Shown one piece after another: positions 1 through 8,904 of a stretch of 64,000 nt of DNA. The stretch covers positions 62,001-126,000 of the forward strand of contig CAKVLD010000001.1 in the NCBI GenBank assembly GCA_934755305.1, read 5' to 3'. Positions within the stretch are counted from its first letter, which is position 1, and every line of letters starts with the position of its first letter. The stretch is from an uncultured Clostridium sp. (GTDB lineage: Bacteria > Bacillota > Clostridia > Clostridiales > Clostridiaceae). The notes under the pieces were generated by a model, which made no database searches, was not told the origin of the DNA, and worked only from the letters and a program-made list of their open reading frames with translations. The translations under genes were made by a program, and so were the position numbers.

Positions 1-858
1 ATAGGAGTTACAGTTGATAAAGATAATCCAGGAAGAGTAGCTATTTCAGCTGATGGAAGTATAGTTACCTGGGCAGTTAATTCTAAAGATATCAAGACAG
101 CTTTTTATTCAATAGATAATGGAAATACATGGACTGCATCAGAAGGACTTCCAAGTGGTGCATCTGTAATAGCTGATAGAGTTAATTCAAAAAAATTCTA
201 TGGTCTTGCAGATGGTAATTTCTATGTAAGTACAGATGGTGCCAAAACATTTACTAAGACTGCATCAGGCTTACCAAAAGTTTCTGGAACACAAGGTCAA
301 TTTAAAGCTGCACTAGGAAAAGAAGGAGACGTTTGGGTAGTTGGTAAAGAAGAATCAGATCAACATGGTATGTGGCATTCAATAGATGGTGGACAAACTT
401 TCACTAAGATAAGTGATATAGAATACGGTACTTCAATTGGTTTTGGTAAAGCTAAAGAAGGTAGCGATTATCCAGCTATATACACACGTTCAATAATAGA
501 TGGTAATGATGGATTCTACAGATCAGATGATGCAGGTAAGACATGGATAAGAATTAATGATGATGCTCATCTTTTTGGAACTTGTCATGCAGATATCACA
601 GGAGATCCAAGAGTATACGGTAGAGTTTATATAGCTACAAATGGTCTTGGAATTGCTTATGGAGATATAAATAGTACATCAAAAGTTTTATCTGGAGATG
701 TAAATAATGATGGTGTAGTAAACTTAATGGATTATGTAAGTCTTAAATTATATCTATCACATAAATATACTGGAGAATTTAATGAAGCTAATTCTGATTT
801 GGATGGTGATGGAAAAATTAATGTAAAAGATTTATTAGCATTAAGATTATTAGTATAA
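1..858 (+). CDS. GH74-like xyloglucanase/BNR-repeat enzyme with dockerin, 5'-truncated by the window edge
   Basis: The reading frame is open from base 1, so the start lies outside the window and 285 C-terminal residues are visible. Several Asp-box-like motifs (SIDNGNTW, STDGAKTF, SIDGGQTF, SDDAGKTW) indicate blades of a seven-bladed beta-propeller as in GH74 xyloglucanases and sialidase-like BNR proteins. From about visible residue 231 to the end lies a type I dockerin with two calcium-loop repeats (GDVNNDGVVNLMDY and SDLDGDGKINVKDL). The protein is therefore a secreted cellulosomal subunit. GH74 is inferred from the propeller plus dockerin and from the presence of such enzymes in other clostridial cellulosome clusters; the catalytic aspartates are not in view. 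It has its own terminator at 895-925, so it is not clearly cotranscribed with the scaffoldin. Confidence 0.85.
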   Translation: MGVTVDKDNPGRVAISADGSIVTWAVNSKDIKTAFYSIDNGNTWTASEGLPSGASVIADRVNSKKFYGLADGNFYVSTDGAKTFTKTASGLPKVSGTQGQFKAALGKEGDVWVVGKEESDQHGMWHSIDGGQTFTKISDIEYGTSIGFGKAKEGSDYPAIYTRSIIDGNDGFYRSDDAGKTWIRINDDAHLFGTCHADITGDPRVYGRVYIATNGLGIAYGDINSTSKVLSGDVNNDGVVNLMDYVSLKLYLSHKYTGEFNEANSDLDGDGKINVKDLLALRLLV

Positions 859-894
859 ATTTAGCCAACTCGTAAAATTACCAAATTGTATCAT

Positions 895-925
895 AAAAGA
901 GGATTTTCAAGAATTTCCTCTTTTG
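895..925 (+). terminator. Rho-independent terminator after GH74-like gene
   Basis: Inverted repeat AAAAGAGGA (895-903) and TCCTCTTTT (916-924) lies 37 bases after the stop codon, with the T-run forming the end of the right arm. It separates the truncated GH74-like gene from the scaffoldin. In the remaining 926-1072 I found no convincing -35/-10 pair for the scaffoldin, only a TATAAT-like string near 935 without a good -35. Confidence 0.75.
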
Positions 926-1090
926 TGACATATAATAAGGGTGATAAGAAAAAATATAGAAAAATATGAAATAAAATGTGATAATAAAATCGTATGGTAA
1001 GACTACGAGGGGGAAACAACAGTGTAAGAACTTTTATTCATCAAAATATGGATAAATTTTCTATATAACTTTAGGAGGGGAAATAAAAAA

Positions 1091-4000
1091 ATGAAGAGGA
1101 AAAAAATATGCTCAATCATTACTGCTGCGGTTGTAACAGCATCGTTAACAATTCAAAGCGGTTATCAAGTTATGGCTATTGAAAAACCAAGTGTAAAATC
1201 TTTAGCTAGTAGTGTAAGAGGTGCAAGTGATAATAAACTTGAATTAAAGATGAATACATCTAATACAAATTCAACAGCAAATAGTATAGCACTTCAATAT
1301 ACACTAAAAAATACATCTTCTGAAGCAGTAGATTTAGCAGGTGTAAAAATAAATTACTACTACTCAAGTGATGAAGATAAGAAACAAAACTTTGTTTGTG
1401 ACTACAGTGGTGGTATGGTAGGAGGAAGTTATAAGGGACTTACTCAATGTATACAAGGAACAGTTGCTAAGACTGGTTTAGAAGATCCAACAAAGAGCGA
1501 TTGCATAGGTGTAGGTTTCTCAAGTGATGCAGGAAGCCTTTTACCAGGAGAAGAAATTCAAATTCAAATAAGAGTTTATAGAGATGACTGGTCAAATTAT
1601 GATCAATCAAATGACTATTCATTTAATGATGCAAATAAAGTAGAAGTTTCTGTTAATGGTAGTGTTAATCCACCTGTTAATCCACCACAAAAGAAGGATG
1701 CTAAATTAACTTCAACTCAAGGTACTTTTGATAAGGCAGAACCAAAAGACTTGAATGTTGGTATGGAACTTAACGGAAATACATTAAAATCAATTAAGAA
1801 TGATACTACAAATAAAGAATTAGTAGCAAATAGTGATTATAAGTCAACTACTTCAAATACTGCTTTATTAAAGGAATATTTAAATAAATTAGAAGTTGGT
1901 ACTTATACATTATCTTTTGTTTTTGATAATAATACAGTAACTTATACTGTAAATATTGTAGACACATCAGTTCCAGCAGAGGATCAACTTGGAATAAAAG
2001 TTGGAGATGTTAAGGGAGAAGCTGGAGAAACAGTATCTGTACCAGTTGAATTAACTAATGTTCCTGAAAAAGGTTTATATGGATATAGCTTTACAATCAA
2101 ATATGATAATACTAAATTTGATGGAGTAAAAGTAACACCAACAGATTTAAACCCATCAGCAGAGGATAACTTTATAGCAACTGTAGATGAAGCAGCAGGA
2201 ACAATAAAGTTAACATATGTAAGTTCACAAATAGATAATTCAGAAACTATATTTAAAAATGGAAAGATAGCTGATATCAACTTCCATATTAAAGATAATG
2301 CTACTAAGGGAGAAAGTGATTTAACATTTACTAAGACAGGTAGTGCTGCTTATGTTAATGATGACTATACTTCAGGAGCATATAAAATAGCTTATGATAA
2401 TGGTAGCATAACAGTTGTTAATGGAAGCCAATTAGGAGTTAATGTTGGTGAAATAGCTGGTTTACCAGGAGAAACAGTTTCAGTACCAGTTGAAATAACA
2501 GGTGCAGCTAAGAAAGGTGTATATGGATACAGCTTTACAATTAAATATGATAATACTAAATTTGATGGAGTAAAAGTAACACCAACAGATTTAAATCCAT
2601 CAGCAGAAGATAACTTTATAGCAACTGTAGATGAAAAAGCAGGAACAATAAAGATATCATATGTAAGTTCACAAATAGATGATTCAGAAACAATCTTTAA
2701 AGATGGAAAGATTGCTGATATAAGTTTCCATATTAAATCAGGAACTGCAAAAGGAGTTTATAAGGTAGATGCAGTAGAAGGAACAGGAAGTGCAGCATAT
2801 GTAAATGCTGATTATTCAACAGGAGCATATGAAATCAATTATAAAGATGGTGCTATAAATGTTGAAAAGGCTCCAGTTAAAGATGTTGAAGTATCAGTAG
2901 GAGAAATAAAAGGACAAGCTGGAGATACAGTTAAGGTTCCAGTTAATTTAAGTAGTGTTGATAAAGAAGGTGTATATGGATATAGCTTCACAATCAAATA
3001 TGACAATACTAAGTTTGATGGAGTAGAAGTAATACCAACAGACTTAAATCCATCAGCAGAAGATAACTTTATAGCAACTGTAGATGAAAAAGCAGGAACA
3101 ATAAAGATATCATATGTAAGTTCACAAATAGATGATTCAGAAACAATCTTTAAAGATGGAAAGATTGCTGATATAAGTTTCCATATTAAATCAGGAACTG
3201 CAAAAGGAGTTTATAAGGTAGATGCAGTAGAAGGAACAGGAAGTGCAGCATATGTAAATGCTGATTATTCAACAGGAGCATATGAAATCAATTATAAAGA
3301 TGGTGCTATAAATGTTGAAAAGGCTCCAGTTAAAGATGTTGAAGTATCAGTAGGAGAAATAAAAGGACAAGCTGGAGATACAGTTAAGGTTCCAGTTAAT
3401 TTAAGTAGTGTTGATAAAGAAGGTGTATATGGATATAGCTTCACAATCAAATATGACAATACTAAGTTTGATGGAGTAGAAGTAATACCAACAGACTTAA
3501 ATCCATCAGCAGAAGATAACTTTATAGCAACTGTAGATGAAGCTACAGGAACAATAAAGATATCATATGTAAGCTCACAAATAGATGATTCAGAAACAAT
3601 TTTCACAGATGGAAAGATTGCAGATATAAAATTCAATGTTAAGTCAGAAACTGCAGAAGGAACTTATAAAGTAGATGCAGTAGAAGGAACAGGAAGTGTA
3701 GCATATGTAAATGCTGATTATTCAACAGGTTCATATGACGTTAAATATAATGATGGTTCAATAAGTGTTAAACCTTCTAATAAGCCAATAGAGGCTGTAA
3801 CAGTAAAAGCTGATAATGCAACAGTAGAAGCAGGCTCAACTGTAACAGTACCAGTTTCAATAGATACTACAAGCACTAAGGGTGTATATGGATATAGTTT
3901 TGTAGTTTCATATGATAACACTAAGTTTGATGGAGTAGAAGTAGTTCCAAGTGAATTAAATCCATCAGCAGAAGATAACTTTATAGCAACTGTAGATGAA

Positions 4001-5245
4001 GCTACAGGAACAATAAAGATATCATATGTAAGCTCACAAATAGATGATTCAGAAACTATTAAAGAAAACGGAAAGATAGCAGATATTAAATTACATGCTA
4101 AAGAAACAGCTGCTGTAGGTTCAACAACTTTAGATATTAAAGAAGATACAACAAGCTTTGCATATGTAAATAGTGACTACACTCCAGGATCATTTGTAGT
4201 AGAAGCGGTAGATGGAACAGTAGAAATAACTGCTAAATCAACACCAAAGCCAGAAGTTGTAGATTCAACTTTAAAAGTTAGTAAAGTAACTTATGATCCA
4301 GAAGATTCTGATGAAATATTAGTAGGTGTAAACTTTAACGGAAACAAGCTTGTAAGCATTAATGATGGAACTAAGGATTTAGAATTAGGAGAAGATTACC
4401 GTGTTACTTCTAAGAAGGTAGTATTAAGTGAAAGTTACTTACAAAGTTTACCACAAGGTAAATCAGCAAATCTTACATTAAAGTTCAGTGCAGGTAAAGA
4501 TGCAAAACTTGAAGTAGAAGTTCTTGGAGCAGAAACTCCAATAATAGAAAACTCTACAATAAATCCTACATCTATAGAATTAACTAAGGGAGAAGAAAAA
4601 GATACTACAATAGCTTTAGATCTTAAAGGAAATACTTTAAAAGCTATAAAAGATGCAAATGGTAATGCAGTTAAGTATACTAATGCAGGTTCATCAGTAG
4701 TATTATCTAAAGATTATCTTGCTTCATTAGCAGTAGGAACTACTAATTTAACATTTGAATTCAGTGCAGGTGAAAATGCAACACTTGCTGTAAAAGTTAA
4801 TGCGGCAAAACCTGTACAAGAAGGACAACTTATATCAGTTGATTCAATTAAAGCTAAGGCCGGAGACACTATAACAGTTCCAGTTAAGATTACAGGAACT
4901 CCAAAAGAAGGTATTGGATGCTTCTCAATTGAATTAGGATTCGATACTAACTATTTAGAATTTGTAAGTGCTACAGCAGGTGACATAGTTACAAATGCTA
5001 AATCAAACTTTAGTGCTGATTACTTTGAATCAGATAATATAGTATCATCATTCTTTACTTACAATAAGAAGAAATCAGATCAAATAGTTAAAGATGGTAC
5101 TTACATGAATGTAACATTCAAGGTAAAAGCAGGAGTAAAGGGAACTACTAAATTAAAGGTATCTGAAGGTAATGTTATAAGTGCTAAACCATCTAGAGAA
5201 GATATACCTTTCACTTTATCAATAGGTGACATAGTAATTGAATAG
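1091..5245 (+). CDS. Cellulosomal scaffoldin: CBM3, three X2 modules, six cohesins
   Basis: Secreted non-catalytic scaffold that binds cellulose and docks enzymes through cohesin-dockerin pairs. Residues 1-29 are a signal peptide ending in MA. Approximate modules: CBM3 about 45-192, a short Pro linker (NPPVNPP), X2 Ig-like module 204-292, five closely similar cohesins starting near 299, 446, 598, 749 and 901, two X2 modules near 1058-1145 and 1155-1240, and a divergent final cohesin about 1245-1384. The order CBM3-X2-(Coh)5-X2-X2-Coh resembles C. cellulovorans CbpA with fewer cohesins. No SLH or sortase anchor is visible. Cohesins 2-4 share a perfect 498-base DNA repeat (see repeat entries). 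The start is preceded by TAGGAGGGG at 1072-1080, about 10 bases upstream. It heads a same-strand row of dockerin enzymes; a 14-bp stem-loop without a T-run follows the stop. cbpA/cipA-type gene. Confidence 0.97.
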   Translation: MKRKKICSIITAAVVTASLTIQSGYQVMAIEKPSVKSLASSVRGASDNKLELKMNTSNTNSTANSIALQYTLKNTSSEAVDLAGVKINYYYSSDEDKKQNFVCDYSGGMVGGSYKGLTQCIQGTVAKTGLEDPTKSDCIGVGFSSDAGSLLPGEEIQIQIRVYRDDWSNYDQSNDYSFNDANKVEVSVNGSVNPPVNPPQKKDAKLTSTQGTFDKAEPKDLNVGMELNGNTLKSIKNDTTNKELVANSDYKSTTSNTALLKEYLNKLEVGTYTLSFVFDNNTVTYTVNIVDTSVPAEDQLGIKVGDVKGEAGETVSVPVELTNVPEKGLYGYSFTIKYDNTKFDGVKVTPTDLNPSAEDNFIATVDEAAGTIKLTYVSSQIDNSETIFKNGKIADINFHIKDNATKGESDLTFTKTGSAAYVNDDYTSGAYKIAYDNGSITVVNGSQLGVNVGEIAGLPGETVSVPVEITGAAKKGVYGYSFTIKYDNTKFDGVKVTPTDLNPSAEDNFIATVDEKAGTIKISYVSSQIDDSETIFKDGKIADISFHIKSGTAKGVYKVDAVEGTGSAAYVNADYSTGAYEINYKDGAINVEKAPVKDVEVSVGEIKGQAGDTVKVPVNLSSVDKEGVYGYSFTIKYDNTKFDGVEVIPTDLNPSAEDNFIATVDEKAGTIKISYVSSQIDDSETIFKDGKIADISFHIKSGTAKGVYKVDAVEGTGSAAYVNADYSTGAYEINYKDGAINVEKAPVKDVEVSVGEIKGQAGDTVKVPVNLSSVDKEGVYGYSFTIKYDNTKFDGVEVIPTDLNPSAEDNFIATVDEATGTIKISYVSSQIDDSETIFTDGKIADIKFNVKSETAEGTYKVDAVEGTGSVAYVNADYSTGSYDVKYNDGSISVKPSNKPIEAVTVKADNATVEAGSTVTVPVSIDTTSTKGVYGYSFVVSYDNTKFDGVEVVPSELNPSAEDNFIATVDEATGTIKISYVSSQIDDSETIKENGKIADIKLHAKETAAVGSTTLDIKEDTTSFAYVNSDYTPGSFVVEAVDGTVEITAKSTPKPEVVDSTLKVSKVTYDPEDSDEILVGVNFNGNKLVSINDGTKDLELGEDYRVTSKKVVLSESYLQSLPQGKSANLTLKFSAGKDAKLEVEVLGAETPIIENSTINPTSIELTKGEEKDTTIALDLKGNTLKAIKDANGNAVKYTNAGSSVVLSKDYLASLAVGTTNLTFEFSAGENATLAVKVNAAKPVQEGQLISVDSIKAKAGDTITVPVKITGTPKEGIGCFSIELGFDTNYLEFVSATAGDIVTNAKSNFSADYFESDNIVSSFFTYNKKKSDQIVKDGTYMNVTFKVKAGVKGTTKLKVSEGNVISAKPSREDIPFTLSIGDIVIE
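2591..3088 (+). repeat. Direct repeat in scaffoldin, copy 1 (cohesin 2/3)
   Basis: By eye, 498 bases here are identical to 3044-3541, an offset of 453 bases (151 codons, one cohesin unit). The copies overlap by 45 bases, so this is a tandem in-frame duplication. Identity ends at 2590/3043 (T versus C) and at 3089/3542 (A versus G). Other cohesins in the gene differ at many synonymous sites, so this pair is recent or homogenised by gene conversion. Confidence 0.93.
3044..3541 (+). repeat. Direct repeat in scaffoldin, copy 2 (cohesin 3/4)
   Basis: Second copy of the perfect 498-base repeat, 453 bases downstream of copy 1. It covers the C-terminal half of cohesin 3, the linker containing EKAPVKDVEV, and the N-terminal half of cohesin 4. 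Such identity is a substrate for RecA-dependent expansion or contraction of the cohesin number. Confidence 0.93.
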
Positions 5246-5279
5246 TAATTAATTACTGAAATAATATAAAATTTAAAAG

Positions 5280-5313
5280 CTGATTTTTATAGGTGAAAGC
5301 CTATAAAAATCAG
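5280..5313 (+). promoter_or_regulatory. Intercistronic stem-loop between scaffoldin and GH9 (no T-run)
   Basis: A perfect 14-bp inverted repeat, CTGATTTTTATAGG (5280-5293) and CCTATAAAAATCAG (5300-5313), has a 6-base loop. It is followed by TAAATAAAT and not by a T-run, so it is unlikely to be a full terminator. It sits 35 bases after the scaffoldin stop and 43 bases before the next start. In other clostridial cip-cel operons similar intergenic stem-loops protect processed mRNA ends and set subunit ratios; that role here is inferred. Confidence 0.65.
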
Positions 5314-5355
5314 TAAATAAATATGGTTATGAGAATTTAAAAGGGGGTGAATTAA

Positions 5356-7497
5356 ATGAAAAGGATAAGCTTAATTGCGCTACTAATCCTTACTTTAACT
5401 ACCACATTAATAACACCAAATTCCAGGTGTGAAGCAACAGAAGATAAACAAGTAGAGTCTAATTTTAATTACGGTGAAGCACTTCAAAAATCAATAATGT
5501 TTTATGAGTTTCAACGTTCAGGAAAATTACCAGCTGATAAGAGAGAAAATTGGAGAGCTGATTCTGGAATGAATGATGGATCAGACGTAGGAGTGGATCT
5601 TACTGGTGGATGGTATGATGCTGGAGACCATCTAAAATTTAATTTACCAATGTCATATAGTGCAACAATGCTTGCATGGTCAGTTTATGAAGATAAGGAT
5701 GCCTATGAAAAAAGTGGGCAGTTAAAATATATAATGGATGCAATAAAATGGGCAAATGATTATTTTATAAAATGTAGCCCTAAAAAAGGAATTTATTACT
5801 ATCAGGTAGGTGAACCAGGAGCAGATCATAAATGGTGGGGAGCTCCAGAAGTTATGCAAATGGAAAGACCAACATATACTTTAGATGCTGAGCATCCAGG
5901 AAGTGCAGTTTCAGCAGAAACAGCAGCTTCTTTAGCAGCAGCAGCTACAATATTTAAAGATAGTGATAAAGAATATTCAGATTTATGCTTACAACATGCA
6001 AAGGATTTATTTGAATTTGCAGATGAAACAAGAAGTGATAAAGGATATACAGCAGCTAATACTTATTATTCAAGTGGTAGTTTCTATGATGACTTATCTT
6101 TTGCAGCAACTTGGTTATATATAGCTACTGGAGATAAGGAATATTTAGATAAAGCAGAAAGCTATGTGCCAAACTGGGGAGTAGAACAACAAACATCAAT
6201 AATTTCTTATAGATGGGGACATTGCTGGGATGATGTTCATTATGGAACACAAATATTATTAGCAAAGTTAACAGATAAAGAAATTTATAAAAAAAGTGCG
6301 GAAAGAAATTTAGACTGGTGGTCTACAGGATATGATGCTGGTTATGGAATAAACCGAGTTAATTATACACCAAAAGGATTAGCATGGCTTAATCAATGGG
6401 GACCTTTAAGATATTCTACAACTACAGCATTTCTAGCTGGAGTATATGCAGATTGGAAGGGATGTCCAGAAGACAAAGCTAAGAATTACAGAGAGTTTTT
6501 AGAAAGTCAAACTAATTATGCATTAGGTAGTACAGGTAGAAGTTATGTAGTAGGTTATGGTGAAGATGCACCTAAGGCTCCTCATCATAGAGGTTCACAA
6601 GCTTCTTGGTTTGATCAAAAGAAAGTTCCAGAATACAATAGACATGTTTTATATGGAGCTTTAGTTGGAGGACCAAGTCAAAATGATTCATATAAAGATG
6701 ATGTAGAAGACTTCCAAATGAATGAAGTTGCATGTGATTATAATGCAGGTTTTGTAGGAGCTCTTGCTAAGATGTACAAATCATATGGTGGAGATCCAAT
6801 TGAAAACTTTAAGAGTATAGAAGAAAAGACAAATGATGAGTTCTATGCTTCAGCACGTGTAAATGCTAAGGATAAGAACTTTATAGAAATAAAAGCATAT
6901 CTCTACAATAAGTCAGGATGGCCAGCAAAAGTTGGAGATAAGCTTTCATTTAGATATTTTATGGATTTAACAGAATTGTATGATGCTGGATATACAAAGG
7001 ATGATTTAACAATAACTACCAACTATAATCAAGGTGCTAAAATGTCAGAAGTTACTGCATGGGATGAAGTAAATCATATTTATTATGTAGAAGCTGATTT
7101 CACAGGTACAAAGATTTATCCAGGTGGACAATCAGATTATAGAAAAGAAGTTCAATTTAGAATAGCAGCTCCATCAGAAACAAATTTCTGGGACAATTCA
7201 AATGATTTCTCTTTTGAAGGAATACCAACAGATACTAATGAAGATCCAGTTCAAACTGAAAAAATGCCAGTATATGATGATGGTGTTTTAGTATATGGAG
7301 TAACTCCAAGTGGTGGACAAAGCCTAGTTACATTAGGAGATGTAAACAGCGATGGAGTAGTAAATATGTTAGATTATGTTAACTTAAAGATGTACTTAAG
7401 TAGAAAAGCAGATAATATAGATAAGGTTGATGCTGATTTAAATGAGGATGGATTAGTGAACGTAAAAGATTTATTGGTACTAAGACAATTAGTGTAG
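5356..7497 (+). CDS. Cellulosomal GH9 endoglucanase with CBM3c and dockerin
   Basis: 713-residue secreted cellulase hydrolysing beta-1,4-glucan. Signal peptide about 1-27. GH9 (alpha/alpha)6 catalytic domain about 36-480 with WYDAGDH at 86-92 (the two Asp act on the nucleophilic water), PHHRG, and the acid Glu457 in NEVACDYNAG. A CBM3c module about 492-640 feeds single cellulose chains to the catalytic cleft, making this a theme B (EngH/CelG-like) processive-type endoglucanase. The C-terminal dockerin, about 657-713, has the order LDYVNLK then VKDLLVLR. A GGGGGTGA Shine-Dalgarno lies just upstream of the ATG. It follows the scaffoldin and is separated from the mannanase gene by 25 bases, so cotranscription is likely. 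Confidence 0.96.
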   Translation: MKRISLIALLILTLTTTLITPNSRCEATEDKQVESNFNYGEALQKSIMFYEFQRSGKLPADKRENWRADSGMNDGSDVGVDLTGGWYDAGDHLKFNLPMSYSATMLAWSVYEDKDAYEKSGQLKYIMDAIKWANDYFIKCSPKKGIYYYQVGEPGADHKWWGAPEVMQMERPTYTLDAEHPGSAVSAETAASLAAAATIFKDSDKEYSDLCLQHAKDLFEFADETRSDKGYTAANTYYSSGSFYDDLSFAATWLYIATGDKEYLDKAESYVPNWGVEQQTSIISYRWGHCWDDVHYGTQILLAKLTDKEIYKKSAERNLDWWSTGYDAGYGINRVNYTPKGLAWLNQWGPLRYSTTTAFLAGVYADWKGCPEDKAKNYREFLESQTNYALGSTGRSYVVGYGEDAPKAPHHRGSQASWFDQKKVPEYNRHVLYGALVGGPSQNDSYKDDVEDFQMNEVACDYNAGFVGALAKMYKSYGGDPIENFKSIEEKTNDEFYASARVNAKDKNFIEIKAYLYNKSGWPAKVGDKLSFRYFMDLTELYDAGYTKDDLTITTNYNQGAKMSEVTAWDEVNHIYYVEADFTGTKIYPGGQSDYRKEVQFRIAAPSETNFWDNSNDFSFEGIPTDTNEDPVQTEKMPVYDDGVLVYGVTPSGGQSLVTLGDVNSDGVVNMLDYVNLKMYLSRKADNIDKVDADLNEDGLVNVKDLLVLRQLV

Positions 7498-7522
7498 AAG
7501 AGAGAAATTAGAGGGTGAGATT

Positions 7523-8878
7523 ATGAAAATAAAAAATTTATTATCACTTGGTTTAGCACTAACATGTATATCTATATTAACTCCAGCAAATAGTGTTAAA
7601 GCAGCAGATGCAAAGGTTACAAAAGAGACAAAGGATACATCGAATTTTGTAAAAACAGATGGTACAAGATTTACTTTAGGAGATAGTACTTTTTACTTTG
7701 CAGGAACTAATAATTACTACTTACCTTATACACCAGATTATATGGTGAATGATGTATTTGAAAAAGCACAAGCTATGGGATTAAAGGTAATGAGAACTTG
7801 GGGATTTAGCGATGGTGAACCTCATTGCGATTTAGTTCTTCAATCAAGTCTTGGAGTATATAGCGAAGAAGGATTTAAACATTTTGATTATGTAGTACAA
7901 CAAGCTGAAAAGTATGGTATGAAGTTAGTAGTACCACTAGTGAATAACTGGAAGGAGTTTGGCGGGATTAATAAATATGTAGAATGGACAGGAGCAGGTT
8001 CGCATGATGCATTTTTTACAAACGAAAATTGTAAAAAAGCTTATAAAGATTTTGTGAATCATTTTTTAAATAGAACTAACTCATTAACAGGGGTTAAGTA
8101 TAAAGATGATCCAACAATAATGACTTGGGAACTTGGAAATGAACCAAGATGTCAATCAGATACTACAGGAGTAACTCTTGTTAACTGGGCAAAGGAAATG
8201 AGTGATTATATAAAGAGCATTGATCCAGATCACTTAGTAGCAGTAGGTGATGAAGGTTTCTTCAATAGAAAAGGAAATAGTGATTATCTTTATGGTGGAG
8301 GCGAAGGATGTGATTATGATAAATTAGTTGCATTACCTTCAGTAGATTACGGTACTTATCATCTTTATCCAAATGGTTGGGGAAAGACTGTAGAATGGGG
8401 AACACAATGGATTAAAGATCATATAGAAGCTACTAATGCAGTAAATAAACCTTGCGTACTGGAAGAGTATGGAGTAGAAAGCGGAGATAGTGAGAAAGCT
8501 AAAGTTTATAAGACTTGGGGAGATACCATCTTAGAAAATGGTGGAGCTGGAACAATGTTCTGGATTTTAACAGGAGTTCATTGGGATAAATCAAAACTTT
8601 ATGAAGATTATGATCATTTAAGAGTAATATATCCAAGTACAGTAGCAGATGTAATAGCTGATAACGCTGCAAAGATGACAGCTAAAAATACTCCAATAGT
8701 AGTTAAACTAATACTTGGAGATTTAAATGATGATAAGGAAGTAACAGTTTTAGATTATATATTATTACAACAATATTTAAAAAAAATAAATACAAATATA
8801 AATATTACAAATGCTGATGTAAATGAAGATGGTTCAGTAAATGTAAAAGATTTAATGCAATTAAGACAAATGTTTTAA
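7523..8878 (+). CDS. Cellulosomal GH5 beta-mannanase with dockerin
   Basis: 451-residue secreted glycosidase. Signal peptide about 1-27. The catalytic (beta/alpha)8 barrel, about 38-390, carries the acid/base Glu207 in TWELGNEPR and the nucleophile Glu315 in LEEYG. N-terminal features such as FYFAGTNNYYLPY and VMRTWGF are typical of the GH5_7 endo-beta-1,4-mannanases, so mannan or glucomannan is the likely substrate. The C-terminal dockerin (about 393-451) is in the usual repeat order, but its first calcium loop is irregular (DLNDDKEVTVLDY; the usual Gly is Lys). In C. cellulovorans ManA the dockerin is N-terminal, unlike here. RBS GAGGGTGAG precedes the ATG. It lies 26 bases from the neighbouring genes on each side, so it is part of the same putative operon. 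Confidence 0.92.
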   Translation: MKIKNLLSLGLALTCISILTPANSVKAADAKVTKETKDTSNFVKTDGTRFTLGDSTFYFAGTNNYYLPYTPDYMVNDVFEKAQAMGLKVMRTWGFSDGEPHCDLVLQSSLGVYSEEGFKHFDYVVQQAEKYGMKLVVPLVNNWKEFGGINKYVEWTGAGSHDAFFTNENCKKAYKDFVNHFLNRTNSLTGVKYKDDPTIMTWELGNEPRCQSDTTGVTLVNWAKEMSDYIKSIDPDHLVAVGDEGFFNRKGNSDYLYGGGEGCDYDKLVALPSVDYGTYHLYPNGWGKTVEWGTQWIKDHIEATNAVNKPCVLEEYGVESGDSEKAKVYKTWGDTILENGGAGTMFWILTGVHWDKSKLYEDYDHLRVIYPSTVADVIADNAAKMTAKNTPIVVKLILGDLNDDKEVTVLDYILLQQYLKKINTNINITNADVNEDGSVNVKDLMQLRQMF

Positions 8879-8904
8879 TTTTAAATGGTATAGGGGGAAA
8901 GAAT

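Noticed and set aside
926..1072. Possible riboswitch or promoter upstream of the scaffoldin
   Set aside because: A small hairpin CGTA...TACG and a TATAAT-like string are present, but no known riboswitch core and no proper -35/-10 pair could be found.
1984..3921. Three - strand frames of 67-114 codons opposite the cohesins
   Set aside because: They repeat with the cohesin units, have no RBS, and mirror the conserved coding strand; they are shadows of the scaffoldin.
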